From positions 372,001 through 436,000 of the forward strand of contig NZ_CP009278.1 in the NCBI RefSeq assembly GCF_000747525.1: 64,000 bases of DNA, written 5' to 3'. The notes beneath the pieces were generated by a model. It was not told where the DNA came from. It did not search any database and saw only the letters and a list, made by a program, of their open reading frames with translations. Below are positions 17,715 to 26,773 of the stretch, one piece after another. The position numbers and the translations under genes were made by a program. The stretch is from Sphingobacterium sp. ML3W (GTDB lineage: Bacteria; Bacteroidota; Bacteroidia; Sphingobacteriales; Sphingobacteriaceae). Each line of letters starts with the position of its first letter. Positions within the stretch are counted from its first letter, which is position 1.

Positions 17715-19100
17715 TTATTTCCCAATGGCATAATAATTAAAACCTAAATTTTCTAAATGCGATTTATTTAACAATTTTCTGCCATCGAAAATAAAAGATG
17801 GTCTTTTCATCTGTTTTTTGATTATAGACCAGTCGTAATCTTTAAATTCATCCCATTCTGTCAACACTGCAATAGCATGTGCATCTTCGCAAGCTTGCAT
17901 AGGGTCATTTACGACCTTTACAAGTGCTCTATTTTCTTCAGGGCTTCTCGTATTCAAATAATCAAGGTCAGCATATATACGTTCAGCAGATACTTTTGGG
18001 TCATAAATCGTGATTTCCGCTTGTTCATTTAATAAATAATCAGCAACGTATATGGCTGCAGATTCTCTAGTATCGTTCGTGTCTTTTTTGAAAGCCCATC
18101 CTAAAAACGTGATTTTCTTTCCAGAAACAGTATTATATAAGGTTTGAATAATATGATCTGCAAATCGATGTTTTTGATGATCATTCATGATAATCACTTG
18201 GTCCCAATAATCTGCAACTTCATTTAGCCCATAGCTTCTGGCAATGTAAACAAGGTTTAAAATGTCTTTCTGAAAACAAGAACCTCCAAAACCAACTGAT
18301 GCTTTTAAAAATTTTGCACCAATACGGGTGTCCATGCCAATTGCTTTTGCTACTTCGTCGACATTCGCTCCTGTTTTTTCACAAAGTTCTGAAATGGAGT
18401 TGATAGAAGATACACGTTGTGCTAAAAAAGCATTTGCCGTTAATTTAGATAATTCTGATGACCACAGATTTGTAGTCAATATTTTATCATTAGGGACCCA
18501 GTTTTGGTATATACTTACAAGTGTATCAATAGCCTCCTGATTTTCTCCCCCAATTAGTACACGATCAGGAGCTAATAAATCTTGAATAGCCGTGCCTTCA
18601 GCTAAGAATTCTGGATTTGACAGGATATGAAAATTGACACCATTACCGGTATGGTCTAGAATACTTTTTAATGCGGCAGCGGTACGAACAGGTAGGGTGG
18701 ATTTTTCCACCACTATTTTATCTGTTTTAGCAACAGCAGCAATTTGTCTTGCACATAGTTCAATGTATTTGAGATCAGCGGCCATACCTTTTCCTTTCCC
18801 ATAGTTTTTCGTTGGGGTATTGACCGAAATAAAGATCATATCTGCCTCATCGATGGCTTTCTCAACTTCTGTAGAGAAAAATAAATTGCGACCTCTCGCT
18901 TCAGCAACAATTTCTGCCAATCCGGGTTCGTAAATGGGTAGGTTGTCTAGATTTTCATCGTTCCAGGCCGCAATACGGTCTTCATTGACATCTACAATAG
19001 TGATTTGGATGTTAGGACATTGTTGGGCAACCACAGACATTGTAGGTCCTCCGACATATCCAGCACCAATACAACAGATTTTTTTGATATTAAATGACAT
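17715..19100 (-). CDS. ugd: UDP-glucose 6-dehydrogenase, eukaryote-like form
   Basis: 461 residues. GAGYVGG nucleotide-binding loop, [18 protein letters not shown], the catalytic Cys in [10 protein letters not shown] and the [16 protein letters not shown] block. It oxidises UDP-glucose to UDP-glucuronate with two NAD+. Long stretches match the animal enzyme by memory, from the N-terminal [15 protein letters not shown] to [17 protein letters not shown] and IFDGR, much more closely than they match short bacterial Ugd (about 390 residues). The product can feed the Uxs enzyme at 38.8-39.8 kb. Confidence 0.93.
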   Translation of the reverse strand: MSFNIKKICCIGAGYVGGPTMSVVAQQCPNIQITIVDVNEDRIAAWNDENLDNLPIYEPGLAEIVAEARGRNLFFSTEVEKAIDEADMIFISVNTPTKNYGKGKGMAADLKYIELCARQIAAVAKTDKIVVEKSTLPVRTAAALKSILDHTGNGVNFHILSNPEFLAEGTAIQDLLAPDRVLIGGENQEAIDTLVSIYQNWVPNDKILTTNLWSSELSKLTANAFLAQRVSSINSISELCEKTGANVDEVAKAIGMDTRIGAKFLKASVGFGGSCFQKDILNLVYIARSYGLNEVADYWDQVIIMNDHQKHRFADHIIQTLYNTVSGKKITFLGWAFKKDTNDTRESAAIYVADYLLNEQAEITIYDPKVSAERIYADLDYLNTRSPEENRALVKVVNDPMQACEDAHAIAVLTEWDEFKDYDWSIIKKQMKRPSFIFDGRKLLNKSHLENLGFNYYAIGK

Positions 19101-19236
19101 AGCTTTCTATTCAAGCATTTTTATAGTAATACAAAAATAACAAAATATTTAGCTTGGGTAGCAGGAATGTAGATCAATTTGATGTTGTAATTGCTTATAT
19201 AATTATTAATTTTACTGAACATAAAGGGATACGAAA

Positions 19237-21231
19237 TTGATCAAGCAAGAGATAATAGATAAAGTGTTGGATGCAGCTCGCATTGAGGAGGTTGTAGGGG
19301 AATTTGTAGACTTGAAAAAGAGAGGGACATCGCTTATTGGGAATTGTCCTTTTCATCATGAGAAAACGCCCTCTTTCCACGTTTCTGTCTCAAAAGGTAT
19401 CTATAAGTGCTTTGGTTGTGGTGTAGGAGGAGACTCGTTGAAGTTTGTGATGGAGTTGGAGAAATTTTCCTATCCAGAAGGCATCCGATATCTTGCCAAT
19501 AAATATAGCATCGAGGTCGAAGAAGTAGAACGATCGCCTGCGCAATTAGCGGCGCAAGATAAGCGAGAAAGCTTATATGTACTCAGCGGTTGGGCAAGTA
19601 AATTTTTTAAAGAGCAGATGTGGACCACAGAGTTGGGACAGGTTATTGGATTGCATTACTTTAAAGAACGCGGATACCGTGAAGACATCATTAAGAAATT
19701 TGAACTCGGCTATTCTCCCGATAATTGGACCGCTTTTGTTGATGCTGCCGTAAAGGCTGGTTTTCATCCGGACTATCTCAAAGAAATTGGTCTCGCCATC
19801 GAGCGGGATGATAAGAGCCTGTACGATCGATTCCGTGGACGTGTCATGTTCCCAATTCATAATCTTACAGGAAGAGTTATCGGTTTTGGAGGCCGAACTT
19901 TAAAGACTGATAAGAAAGTTCCCAAATATGTAAATTCGCCGGAGAGTGATATCTATCATAAGTCAGATGTGCTTTATGGGCTTAATTTCGCCAAAAAAGC
20001 AATCATGGATGATGATAATTGCTATTTGGTCGAAGGTTATGCAGATGTTATATCCACGCATCAGGCAGGGGTTGAAAATGTGGTGTCTTCCTCAGGAACA
20101 TCATTGACTACCGCTCAGATTCGGTTGATAGCACGTTTTACTAAAAATGTCACGATACTTTATGATGGAGACGAAGCAGGAATAAAAGCGTCCCTTCGTG
20201 GAACAGATATGTTGCTTGAAGAAGGTTTGAACGTTAAGATTTTGCTATTCCCTGATGGGAATGACCCAGACTCTTATGTGAAGAAATTTGGATCTTCGGC
20301 ATTTAAAGCTTACATCAAGGAAAATCAACAAGATTTTATTTTTTATAAAACAAGGATCCTACTTCGTGACACGAATAATGACCCAATCAAACGAGCAGAA
20401 GTTATTCGTGATGTAGTTGAAAGTATTGCACTGATACCTGATGAAATTAAAGTATCCGTATTTATTCGAGAGTGTAGCAATTTATTGGATATTGAAGAGC
20501 GAATCTTACTTTCTGAACTTAATAAAATACGAATTTCAAAAGCTAAAAGAGCAGATAAGGATTTTAGCAAGAAGAGCACACCTGCTATAGGTTCAGGTGT
20601 ACCGCCAATGGACGGTCCGCCTGCAGATTTCTTCATGACAGATGAAGAAAGAGGTGGGGCAGCAGCACTTGTAGGTGAAACACCGACGCAACAAATTACA
20701 CCAGAAATTCTACAAGAACGTGAGATAATACGTATCCTGATTAATTATGGAGATTATTTAGCGACCTGGGAAGGTGATGGAGATATTCCTGTAGCAGGCG
20801 TATTACTTAGTAATATTGAGGACGTTAATTTTGAGGATAAGGCTGCGGCTTATATTTTAAAAGTTTACCGAGAAGCAGCTGAAAAATATGAAATCCCCGA
20901 AGCAAAACAGTTTTATTCAAATCCAGATGATACTGTTGCTGAGCTTGCGATTAATTGCGTGGCATCAAAATACAATTTGAGTGAAAATTGGAACGATGAT
21001 AAACGCAAAATTTATGTCACCCAAGAATACGAACACCTAAAAGCACTTGTTGTTACGGCAATTTACCGAATTAAGAAGCGGAAGATAACACGTGAGATGG
21101 ATAAGATTAGGGAAGAATTAAAAAGTGAGAAAGACGACGTAAATGTAGAGGTATTAATTTTTAAATATCAAAAGCTTAAAGACGCAGAGAAGATGTTGGG
21201 AGGATTGCTCGGAAATACCGTAGTCAAATAA
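19237..21231 (+). CDS. dnaG: DNA primase DnaG
   Basis: 664 residues from a TTG start (MIKQEIIDKVLDAARIEEVV is the usual N-terminus). CHC2 zinc site C37, H40, C58, C61 in NCPFHHEKTPSF and YKCFGCGVGGD; the TOPRIM domain shows LVEGYADVIS and the LYDGDEAG acidic motif; the C-terminal region is the helicase-interacting domain. It makes RNA primers at the replication fork. It starts a run with yraN-like 3 bp downstream. Confidence 0.95.
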   Translation: MIKQEIIDKVLDAARIEEVVGEFVDLKKRGTSLIGNCPFHHEKTPSFHVSVSKGIYKCFGCGVGGDSLKFVMELEKFSYPEGIRYLANKYSIEVEEVERSPAQLAAQDKRESLYVLSGWASKFFKEQMWTTELGQVIGLHYFKERGYREDIIKKFELGYSPDNWTAFVDAAVKAGFHPDYLKEIGLAIERDDKSLYDRFRGRVMFPIHNLTGRVIGFGGRTLKTDKKVPKYVNSPESDIYHKSDVLYGLNFAKKAIMDDDNCYLVEGYADVISTHQAGVENVVSSSGTSLTTAQIRLIARFTKNVTILYDGDEAGIKASLRGTDMLLEEGLNVKILLFPDGNDPDSYVKKFGSSAFKAYIKENQQDFIFYKTRILLRDTNNDPIKRAEVIRDVVESIALIPDEIKVSVFIRECSNLLDIEERILLSELNKIRISKAKRADKDFSKKSTPAIGSGVPPMDGPPADFFMTDEERGGAAALVGETPTQQITPEILQEREIIRILINYGDYLATWEGDGDIPVAGVLLSNIEDVNFEDKAAAYILKVYREAAEKYEIPEAKQFYSNPDDTVAELAINCVASKYNLSENWNDDKRKIYVTQEYEHLKALVVTAIYRIKKRKITREMDKIREELKSEKDDVNVEVLIFKYQKLKDAEKMLGGLLGNTVVK

Positions 21232-21234
21232 AGT

Positions 21235-21597
21235 ATGGCCAAACATCTTGAATTTGGAAAATTAGGCGAATCATATGCTGAGAAATTTCTGCAGGATTTA
21301 GGCTGTGAAATTTTGTTAAGAAATTGGCGGTGTAAGAATTTAGAAGTAGATTTGATTGTCAAAGATATTGATATTTTGGTGTTTGTTGAAGTGAAGACAC
21401 GACGTCAAATTGATTACGGTGAGCCATTTGAATTTGTCGATTGGAAAAAAAAGAGAAAATTGACAAGGGCAGCGGATTATTATTTAAAAAAATATAAGGT
21501 ACAAGGAGAGATCCGTTTTGATATCGTATCCATCGTTATCGCGGATAAAGAAACCATACAAATAGAACATATCAAAGATGCGTTCTGGAATGAATAA
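21235..21597 (+). CDS. YraN/UPF0102-family nuclease-like protein
   Basis: 120 residues, the usual length. Restriction-endonuclease-like motifs are G-x-x-A-E (GESYAEKFL), E-x-D-L-I (NLEVDLIVKD) and V-E-V-K (VFVEVKTRR). The family is predicted to act in DNA processing; no confirmed substrate is known to me. Starts 3 bp after dnaG, so co-translated with it. Confidence 0.88.
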   Translation: MAKHLEFGKLGESYAEKFLQDLGCEILLRNWRCKNLEVDLIVKDIDILVFVEVKTRRQIDYGEPFEFVDWKKKRKLTRAADYYLKKYKVQGEIRFDIVSIVIADKETIQIEHIKDAFWNE

Positions 21598-21609
21598 AGT
21601 ATATTTTAT

Positions 21610-22647
21610 ATGAAAAAAACAACGTATGTCTTTTTAGGATTAATATTTGGGCTTGGAGCCTGTAAAACTAAGAAATCGAGTAAGCTTGAGTTTGCGAAAC
21701 CTGACACGAGTCAATCCATAGAGCAAGGAGAGCCCATTCAGTTGCAATTGAAATTTTCCTCATCAGATTTGGACTCTGTGGTGTATTATATCGATAATCA
21801 GGTGGTTGGACAAAAGCAAGATACAACAGCACTTCAAGTCGATAGCAAAAACTTAGCGCTAGGTGCTCGCAATATTTCGGCGAAGTTATATCAGGGAGCT
21901 AAAGTAGACAGTGCGAGTGAATATATTAGTGTGGTACCTCCTGCACCTAAGGAGTATGGTTTTGAGGTTGTTAATAAGTTCCCTCATGATACAACAGCAT
22001 TTACACAAGGACTGCAATACGAAAATGGATTTCTATACGAGTCTACTGGTAGCGGAAATGGTACACTTACCTCATTGCGACGTGTCGATTTAAAATCAGG
22101 GAAGGTATTGCAGCGAAAAGATTTTGACTCAGAAAAATATTTCGGCGAAGGCATGACCATTGTTGGGGATAAAATCGTGATGTTAACATGGAGAAATATG
22201 GAAGGCTTCGTTCTAAATAAATCAAGTTTTGAATTGGAGAGAACATTTCCTTATCATAATAGCAAAGAGGGGTGGGGGCTAACATTTGATGGTAAACGTT
22301 TGATTAAGTCTGACGGATCACATAAATTATATTTCTTAGATCCAAATACGCAGGAAGAAATAGATTTCATTGAGGTATATGACAATAATGGAAAGGTTGC
22401 TGCATTAAATGAATTGGAGTATATCAATGGAAAGGTATATGCCAATGTATATGAACAAGATATTATTGTTATTATCAATCCGCAAACAGGAGTGGTAGAG
22501 AGTAGAATAAATTTGGTAGGAATCTACCAGCATGCACAATATGATAATGAGTTGAATGGTATTGCATATGATCAGGCGGGCGATCGTCTATTTGTGACCG
22601 GTAAACTTTGGAATACTTTGTTTGAAATTAAAATGATCGCGCGGTAA
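21610..22647 (+). CDS. Glutaminyl-peptide cyclotransferase (glutamine cyclotransferase), lipoprotein
   Basis: 345 residues. The lipobox is GLGAC (Cys18). An N-terminal Ig-like segment (about 30-115) precedes a beta-propeller of plant-type glutaminyl cyclase, with FTQGLQYENGFLYESTG, SEKYFGEGMTI, GWGLTFDGKRLIKSDGS, LNELEYINGKVYANVY and NGIAYD. It would cyclise N-terminal Gln to pyroglutamate on exported proteins, consistent with the many Bacteroidota proteins whose signal peptidase site is followed by Gln (as in ...ANAQ and ...AFAQ proteins in this window). Confidence 0.88.
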   Translation: MKKTTYVFLGLIFGLGACKTKKSSKLEFAKPDTSQSIEQGEPIQLQLKFSSSDLDSVVYYIDNQVVGQKQDTTALQVDSKNLALGARNISAKLYQGAKVDSASEYISVVPPAPKEYGFEVVNKFPHDTTAFTQGLQYENGFLYESTGSGNGTLTSLRRVDLKSGKVLQRKDFDSEKYFGEGMTIVGDKIVMLTWRNMEGFVLNKSSFELERTFPYHNSKEGWGLTFDGKRLIKSDGSHKLYFLDPNTQEEIDFIEVYDNNGKVAALNELEYINGKVYANVYEQDIIVIINPQTGVVESRINLVGIYQHAQYDNELNGIAYDQAGDRLFVTGKLWNTLFEIKMIAR

Positions 22648-23076
22648 GTACGACCTTCTGAGAAAAAATGAAGAAGTCTTATGCGGTCAAGTATTGACAA
22701 GCATTATAAATTCAAAAAAGAGCATAAAATATAGTTTTATGCTCTTTTTTTGTCTTGAAATTTAAATGCGATTAATAATTTAAGAAATGCTCTTAAGTAA
22801 GGGCGGTGTTTTGTTGAAAGCGCATTCATATCAACTTAGTATCAAAGTAATACCTACTTCGATATTAAAACTGTTATTAGATAGAATTTATAGAGGGTTT
22901 ATAGAGCTTTACCTCTACGAACCCTCTATAAACCCTGTATAATACCTCTAGTATAACTCTAAAAAATACCGAGCTGATACAAAGCAGGTGTTAAGTTGTG
23001 TGAATCTCAATCGAATTATAAACCGGTATTAAATCATTAAAAAATAATAGAGGTAGTTCTAGTTCTCGGGGTGTTC
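22648..23076. other. 429-bp intergenic region with terminator and nested inverted repeats
   Basis: No credible ORF. After a terminator at 22715-22751 there is a nested set of complementary segments between 22832 and 22998: outer CAACTTA/TAAGTTG (22832-22838, 22992-22998), then GTATCA/TGATAC (22839-22844, 22975-22980), and a perfect 12-bp repeat TTTATAGAGGGT/ACCCTCTATAAA (22887-22898, 22921-22932). The motif TTTATAGAG is also repeated directly at 22887 and 22898. Function unknown. Confidence 0.6.
22715..22751 (+). terminator. Terminator of the glutaminyl cyclase gene
   Basis: GAGCATAAAA/TTTTATGCTC stem (22720-22729, 22735-22744), A run before and T run after. Confidence 0.85.
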
Positions 23077-24303
23077 TTAAGGACGCAAAGCATGTGGTTT
23101 TATGAAAAATTCCATTTTTTCACTTAAAGGTTCAAACTCTTCTTTTTGCGCTTGTTCTACACGATCGGGATAAAGGATGCCATATAAGTGGTCAACTTCG
23201 TGTTGGAAGATGACTGCCGTAAATCCTTCAATATTTTCTTCCATTATCTTTCCTTCTTTACTGATGTGTTGCAGTCGAATTGTATAGCTTCGTAATACAT
23301 CTTCCCTACGGTCGGGTATGGATAAACATCCTTCTACTCCTTTTCGCGTCAATTTTGATCTCCAAATAATCTTAGGGTTGATATAGCTTTCAAATGGTTC
23401 ATGTTCTTTATCAAATCTTTGAACTACGATTAAATTTTTATTGATTCCTACCTGTGGTGCCGCGATACCAACGCCAGCATGCTCGGGATGTTGAACCGTG
23501 CTTAACATTCTCTTTTCTAATGCAGAAATTGAGGAATCATTATATTTAAGGTCAACTGATGGAGTTGTCAGTATAGCAAGGTCTTTTTTATCAGTTATTT
23601 GCAGTATGCGTAGCTTTTCTGTTGCTGGTCCACTAGTAATAATCTGTAAGTCTTCCTGATTAAAGTTCATTCCCGATTGGATATCAATAGGTCTTTCGTT
23701 TTTTTCTTTATGGAATGCTTTTTCTCCTGCCATAATCTTGGTTTCTAAAATGTTTTCTTGGGGTGGTACAGGGCAGCGATAGCCATTACTGTACGCACAA
23801 TAAGGATTGTATGCGGTATTGAAATCGATGGTTGCCTTACCGCTTATGATATCTTCAGTTGATAAATCAATGTAACGTCCACCACTATAACTCTCTTCAC
23901 CATTTGTTAAATCTAAAAAGGGTAAAAATAAGTGATTCTTGTACTGTGGATTTTGAAATAGTGCTGCACTTTGATAAACTGTCAATTGATAAGGTTTATT
24001 GTTCAAGGTGAAATTCAATATAGCGTAACGTTTATAGGGGTTGCTTGTGCCATCGTAGGTGGGCATTTTGAAGGTTTCCTCACCCAATAACAAAGTTACA
24101 TCTGCTGTAACCCGGTAATCTTGATCGACTGGGAAGTAATCTAAAAACTGTACTTGATCTGCGGGTAAGGGTCCAAATTTGGACTTAGATAAGCTCAAAG
24201 CTTTTTCTTGCCTATCCTTTAGAACAAGCTCTTGGTAATCTTGCGCATTTGCTTTTATACTTGAAGCAGCCAAGAAAAGGCCAATTAGTATGGTGTATTT
24301 CAT
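23077..24303 (-). CDS. Secreted DUF1684-peptide deformylase fusion
   Basis: 408 residues from the ATG at 24301-24303, chosen over the ATG 24 bases upstream because it puts a normal signal peptide (MKYTILIGLFLAASSIKANA, cut before Gln) at the N-terminus. Residues about 22-200 are DUF1684: the NPYKRYAIL segment, GRYIDL and the NPYCAYSNGYRCPVPPQEN signature. Residues about 230-400 are a peptide deformylase with all three motifs: GVGIAAPQVG (277-286), EGCLS (324-328, metal Cys) and QHEVDH (367-372, two His and the Glu). Deformylases normally act on nascent chains in the cytosol, so a copy behind a signal peptide is unusual. The role could be removal of formyl-Met from released peptides or hydrolysis of another formyl or amide group in the periplasm. 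Confidence 0.85.
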   Translation of the reverse strand: MKYTILIGLFLAASSIKANAQDYQELVLKDRQEKALSLSKSKFGPLPADQVQFLDYFPVDQDYRVTADVTLLLGEETFKMPTYDGTSNPYKRYAILNFTLNNKPYQLTVYQSAALFQNPQYKNHLFLPFLDLTNGEESYSGGRYIDLSTEDIISGKATIDFNTAYNPYCAYSNGYRCPVPPQENILETKIMAGEKAFHKEKNERPIDIQSGMNFNQEDLQIITSGPATEKLRILQITDKKDLAILTTPSVDLKYNDSSISALEKRMLSTVQHPEHAGVGIAAPQVGINKNLIVVQRFDKEHEPFESYINPKIIWRSKLTRKGVEGCLSIPDRREDVLRSYTIRLQHISKEGKIMEENIEGFTAVIFQHEVDHLYGILYPDRVEQAQKEEFEPLSEKMEFFIKPHALRP

Positions 24304-24412
24304 TCCTTTTGATTTAAAGTCTAGCAAATTTATAGATTATTTTAATCAATTGGGCATCTATTTACAGAAACAGATTTGTATTTTTGTCAAAATATTCAAG
24401 ATAAGCATCAGT

Positions 24413-24826
24413 ATGAGAGTAATGGCTTTTGATTATGGGACCAAACGTATCGGTATAGCGGTGACTGATCCCATGCAAATAATTGCAACAGCATTGACAA
24501 CGGTGCATCCAGACGAAGTTTGGAAATTTTTAGAAGATTATTTTAATAATGAGCAAGTGGAGACTTTTGTTGTGGGGAAACCATTGCAAATGGATGGAAC
24601 AGATTCGGAATCTGCCATACATGTGCTAGGCTTTGTCCGCAGGTTAAAGAAAACATATCCTACCATCACCGTGGTAGAAGTGGATGAGCGGTTTACTTCT
24701 AAAATGGCCTCTGCTGTAATTGCTCAGAGTGGTAAGAAAAAAAATAAAAGGCAAGAAAAAGGTATTGTTGATACAATTTCAGCAGCCCTTATTTTGCAGA
24801 CATATATGGAAACAAAAGCATATTAA
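24413..24826 (+). CDS. ruvX: Putative Holliday junction resolvase / pre-16S rRNA nuclease
   Basis: 137 residues from ATG 24413 (MRVMAFDYGTKRIG); the longer open frame back to 24290 would run into the divergent deformylase gene and add a non-conserved stretch. RNase H-like fold with AFDYGTKRIGIA, VVGKPLQMDGT, VDERFTS and a C-terminal DTISAALILQ. YqgF/RuvX matures 16S rRNA 5' ends. Its stop is 1 base before the ybeY start, and both act on 16S rRNA maturation, which fits co-expression. Confidence 0.92.
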   Translation: MRVMAFDYGTKRIGIAVTDPMQIIATALTTVHPDEVWKFLEDYFNNEQVETFVVGKPLQMDGTDSESAIHVLGFVRRLKKTYPTITVVEVDERFTSKMASAVIAQSGKKKNKRQEKGIVDTISAALILQTYMETKAY

Positions 24827-24827
24827 T

Positions 24828-25262
24828 ATGGCATTAAAAGATATCCTATTCTTTACTGAAGATGTTGATTTCAAATTAAAGGAAAAGGCAAAGATTAGAG
24901 AATGGATTATGAAAACGATTAAATCTGAAGGATTTAAACGTGTAGGAGAGTTAAGTTTCATTTTATGTTCAGATGTGTACTTGTTGGAAATCAACAAACA
25001 ATATTTGAACCACGATACGTATACTGATGTGGTTACTTTCGATTCTTCGGAAGATGAAGATGTAATCGCGGGAGATATCTTCATCAGTGTTGAGCGTATT
25101 TCTGAAAATGCGGATAAATTTAAGGTCGATAGCAGAGAAGAATTACATCGCGTTATCATGCATGGTGTATTGCATTTATGTGGATATTACGATAAAAAAC
25201 CAGAAGATAAAGCGTTGATGACCGCTAAAGAGAATGAATATCTTGGTAAACGAGATTTTTAG
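24828..25262 (+). CDS. ybeY: Endoribonuclease YbeY (rRNA maturation factor)
   Basis: 144 residues from ATG 24828 (MALKDILFF), directly after ruvX. Fold signatures are the NHDTYTDVVTFD block and the metal motif HGVLHLCGYYD. The usual YbeY site is H-x3-H-x5-H; the third position here is Asp. As far as I recall Bacteroidota YbeY proteins commonly have this change. Function: 16S rRNA 3' end maturation and ribosome quality control, zinc dependent. Confidence 0.92.
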   Translation: MALKDILFFTEDVDFKLKEKAKIREWIMKTIKSEGFKRVGELSFILCSDVYLLEINKQYLNHDTYTDVVTFDSSEDEDVIAGDIFISVERISENADKFKVDSREELHRVIMHGVLHLCGYYDKKPEDKALMTAKENEYLGKRDF

Positions 25263-25270
25263 AAATGAAA

Positions 25271-25300
25271 AAGGCGTTCAACTTGTATGCTGAACGCCTT
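25271..25300. terminator. Shared terminator of ybeY and ndk
   Basis: AAGGCGTTCA/TGAACGCCTT stem (25271-25280, 25291-25300) with a 10-nt loop, between convergent stops. Confidence 0.75.
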
Positions 25301-25320
25301 TCTTATGATTTTGATTAAGA

Positions 25321-25740
25321 CTAAAATCTCTCGAATTGTGAGAAGAAGAAAGATCCTTCGATTTGTGCATTTTCATCAGAATCAGATCCATGAACTGCAT
25401 TCGCATCGATAGATTTTGCATATTTGTTACGGATAGTACCTTCAGCAGCATCAGCTGGGTTAGTAGCACCGATCAATGTACGGAAATCTTCAACAGCATT
25501 GTCTTTTTCTAAGATTACAGCAACGATAGGACCTGAAGTCATAAAGTTTACTAATTCTCCATAGAAAGGACGCTCTTTGTGTACTGCATAAAATGCACCA
25601 GCTGTTTCAGTAGACAATTGAATATATTTCATTGCTACGATTTTGAAACCGCCAGCAATAATATCATTCAAAATTGCGCCGATGTGACCATTTGCAACTG
25701 CATCTGGTTTGATCATCGTAAAAGTTCTGTTAGTTGCCAT
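25321..25740 (-). CDS. ndk: Nucleoside diphosphate kinase
   Basis: 139 residues from the ATG at 25738-25740 ([15 protein letters not shown]); the 13 residues further upstream are not part of the family. The phospho-His is in [12 protein letters not shown], preceded by [12 protein letters not shown]. It transfers the gamma-phosphate between nucleoside tri- and diphosphates. A -7 box TACTTTTG lies on the minus strand at 25758-25765. Confidence 0.95.
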   Translation of the reverse strand: MATNRTFTMIKPDAVANGHIGAILNDIIAGGFKIVAMKYIQLSTETAGAFYAVHKERPFYGELVNFMTSGPIVAVILEKDNAVEDFRTLIGATNPADAAEGTIRNKYAKSIDANAVHGSDSDENAQIEGSFFFSQFERF

Positions 25741-25757
25741 TAATGTTATTTTTTTTG

Positions 25758-25765
25758 CAAAAGTA
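25758..25765 (-). promoter_or_regulatory. -7 box of the ndk promoter
   Basis: TACTTTTG on the minus strand fits TAnnTTTG, 17 nt before the ndk ATG. Confidence 0.45.
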
Positions 25766-25850
25766 ATGATTTCTGCCAATAACTGAAAGATAAGCGCGTT
25801 ATATTCTTCTATTCATCACCTCTTGTCACATTTTCTTTGAAAAAAGTATT

Positions 25851-25869
25851 TTTCTAGAGTATCTAGAAA
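25851..25869. promoter_or_regulatory. 19-bp dyad at the ispH promoter
   Basis: TTTCTAGA-GTA-TCTAGAAA is a perfect 8-3-8 inverted repeat. It ends 4 bases before the -7 box TAACTTTG (25874-25881) of ispH and so covers the spacer between -33 and -7. Candidate operator. Confidence 0.5.
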
Positions 25870-25873
25870 TGAT

Positions 25874-25881
25874 TAACTTTG
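25874..25881 (+). promoter_or_regulatory. -7 box of the ispH promoter
   Basis: TAACTTTG, 7 nt before the ispH ATG; predicts a leaderless or very short-leader mRNA. Confidence 0.55.
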
Positions 25882-25888
25882 TATTATT

Positions 25889-26737
25889 ATGGCATTAAAT
25901 CTAACAGTTGATATTGATAAAGATTCAGGGTTTTGTTTTGGTGTAGTCTATGCGATAGATATGGCCGAAGAAATCTTGGAAGAAGATGGTTATTTGTACT
26001 GTCTAGGTGATATTGTACATAATGATGAGGAGGTAGCCCGCCTTAAAGCGAAGGGCCTACGTATTATCGCTCATGATGTGTTGCCAACTTTGCAGCATGA
26101 GAAAGTGCTCATCCGTGCCCACGGCGAAGCCCCCGAAACTTACAGGATTGCATTAGAAAATAACATTACGCTGATTGACGCCTCTTGTCCTGTTGTACTC
26201 AAGTTGCAAAATCGAATTAAAACCTCCTTTGATCAAGAGGAAAAGATATTAATTTTTGGTAAGCATGGCCATGCCGAGGTTGTTGGTCTTCAGGGACAAA
26301 CGAATAATGAGGCATTGGTGTTCCAAGATATTGCAGAATTGGATGATGCTGATTTACCAGCTTCCTTTACCCTTTATAGCCAAACGACGAAGAGCGTTGA
26401 TCGGTTTTATGAAATTAAAGAGGAGTTGATTAAAAGAGGATATGAAGTCAAGGCCAATGATACCATCTGCCGCCAGGTTTCAAACCGTTATGAAGATTTA
26501 GTACACTTTGCTAAAAAGTACGATAAGATTGTTTTTGTTTCTGGAAAGAAATCTTCTAACGGTAAGGTACTTTTTGAAGTATGTCTTAAAGAAAACCCCA
26601 ACACTTATTTCGTTTCAGAAATTAGCGAGATTAATATTGCAGGCTTTAACGAACACGATAGCGTGGGTATATGTGGGGCAACATCAACTCCGATGTGGCT
26701 TATGAAAGAAGTTAAAACCTTTCTAGAAGCCCTGTAG
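25889..26737 (+). CDS. ispH: 4-hydroxy-3-methylbut-2-enyl diphosphate reductase IspH
   Basis: 282 residues. The three [4Fe-4S] Cys are visible in SGFCFGV, DASCPVV and DTICRQVSNR; HGEAP and the ICGATSTP ending are family-typical. It makes IPP and DMAPP in the last step of the non-mevalonate isoprenoid pathway. Length is slightly short compared with E. coli (316), as in other Bacteroidota. Confidence 0.94.
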   Translation: MALNLTVDIDKDSGFCFGVVYAIDMAEEILEEDGYLYCLGDIVHNDEEVARLKAKGLRIIAHDVLPTLQHEKVLIRAHGEAPETYRIALENNITLIDASCPVVLKLQNRIKTSFDQEEKILIFGKHGHAEVVGLQGQTNNEALVFQDIAELDDADLPASFTLYSQTTKSVDRFYEIKEELIKRGYEVKANDTICRQVSNRYEDLVHFAKKYDKIVFVSGKKSSNGKVLFEVCLKENPNTYFVSEISEINIAGFNEHDSVGICGATSTPMWLMKEVKTFLEAL

Positions 26738-26773
26738 ATCCAAAATTTCGCGTCATAAATATTTCATTTTGTC

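Noticed and set aside
24290..24412. Longer ruvX start
   Set aside because: It would overlap the divergent deformylase start region and adds a non-conserved hydrophobic extension; ATG 24413 gives the family N-terminus.
24720..24827. Longer ybeY start inside ruvX
   Set aside because: Adds 36 lysine-rich residues foreign to YbeY; ATG 24828 fits the family and the tight spacing.
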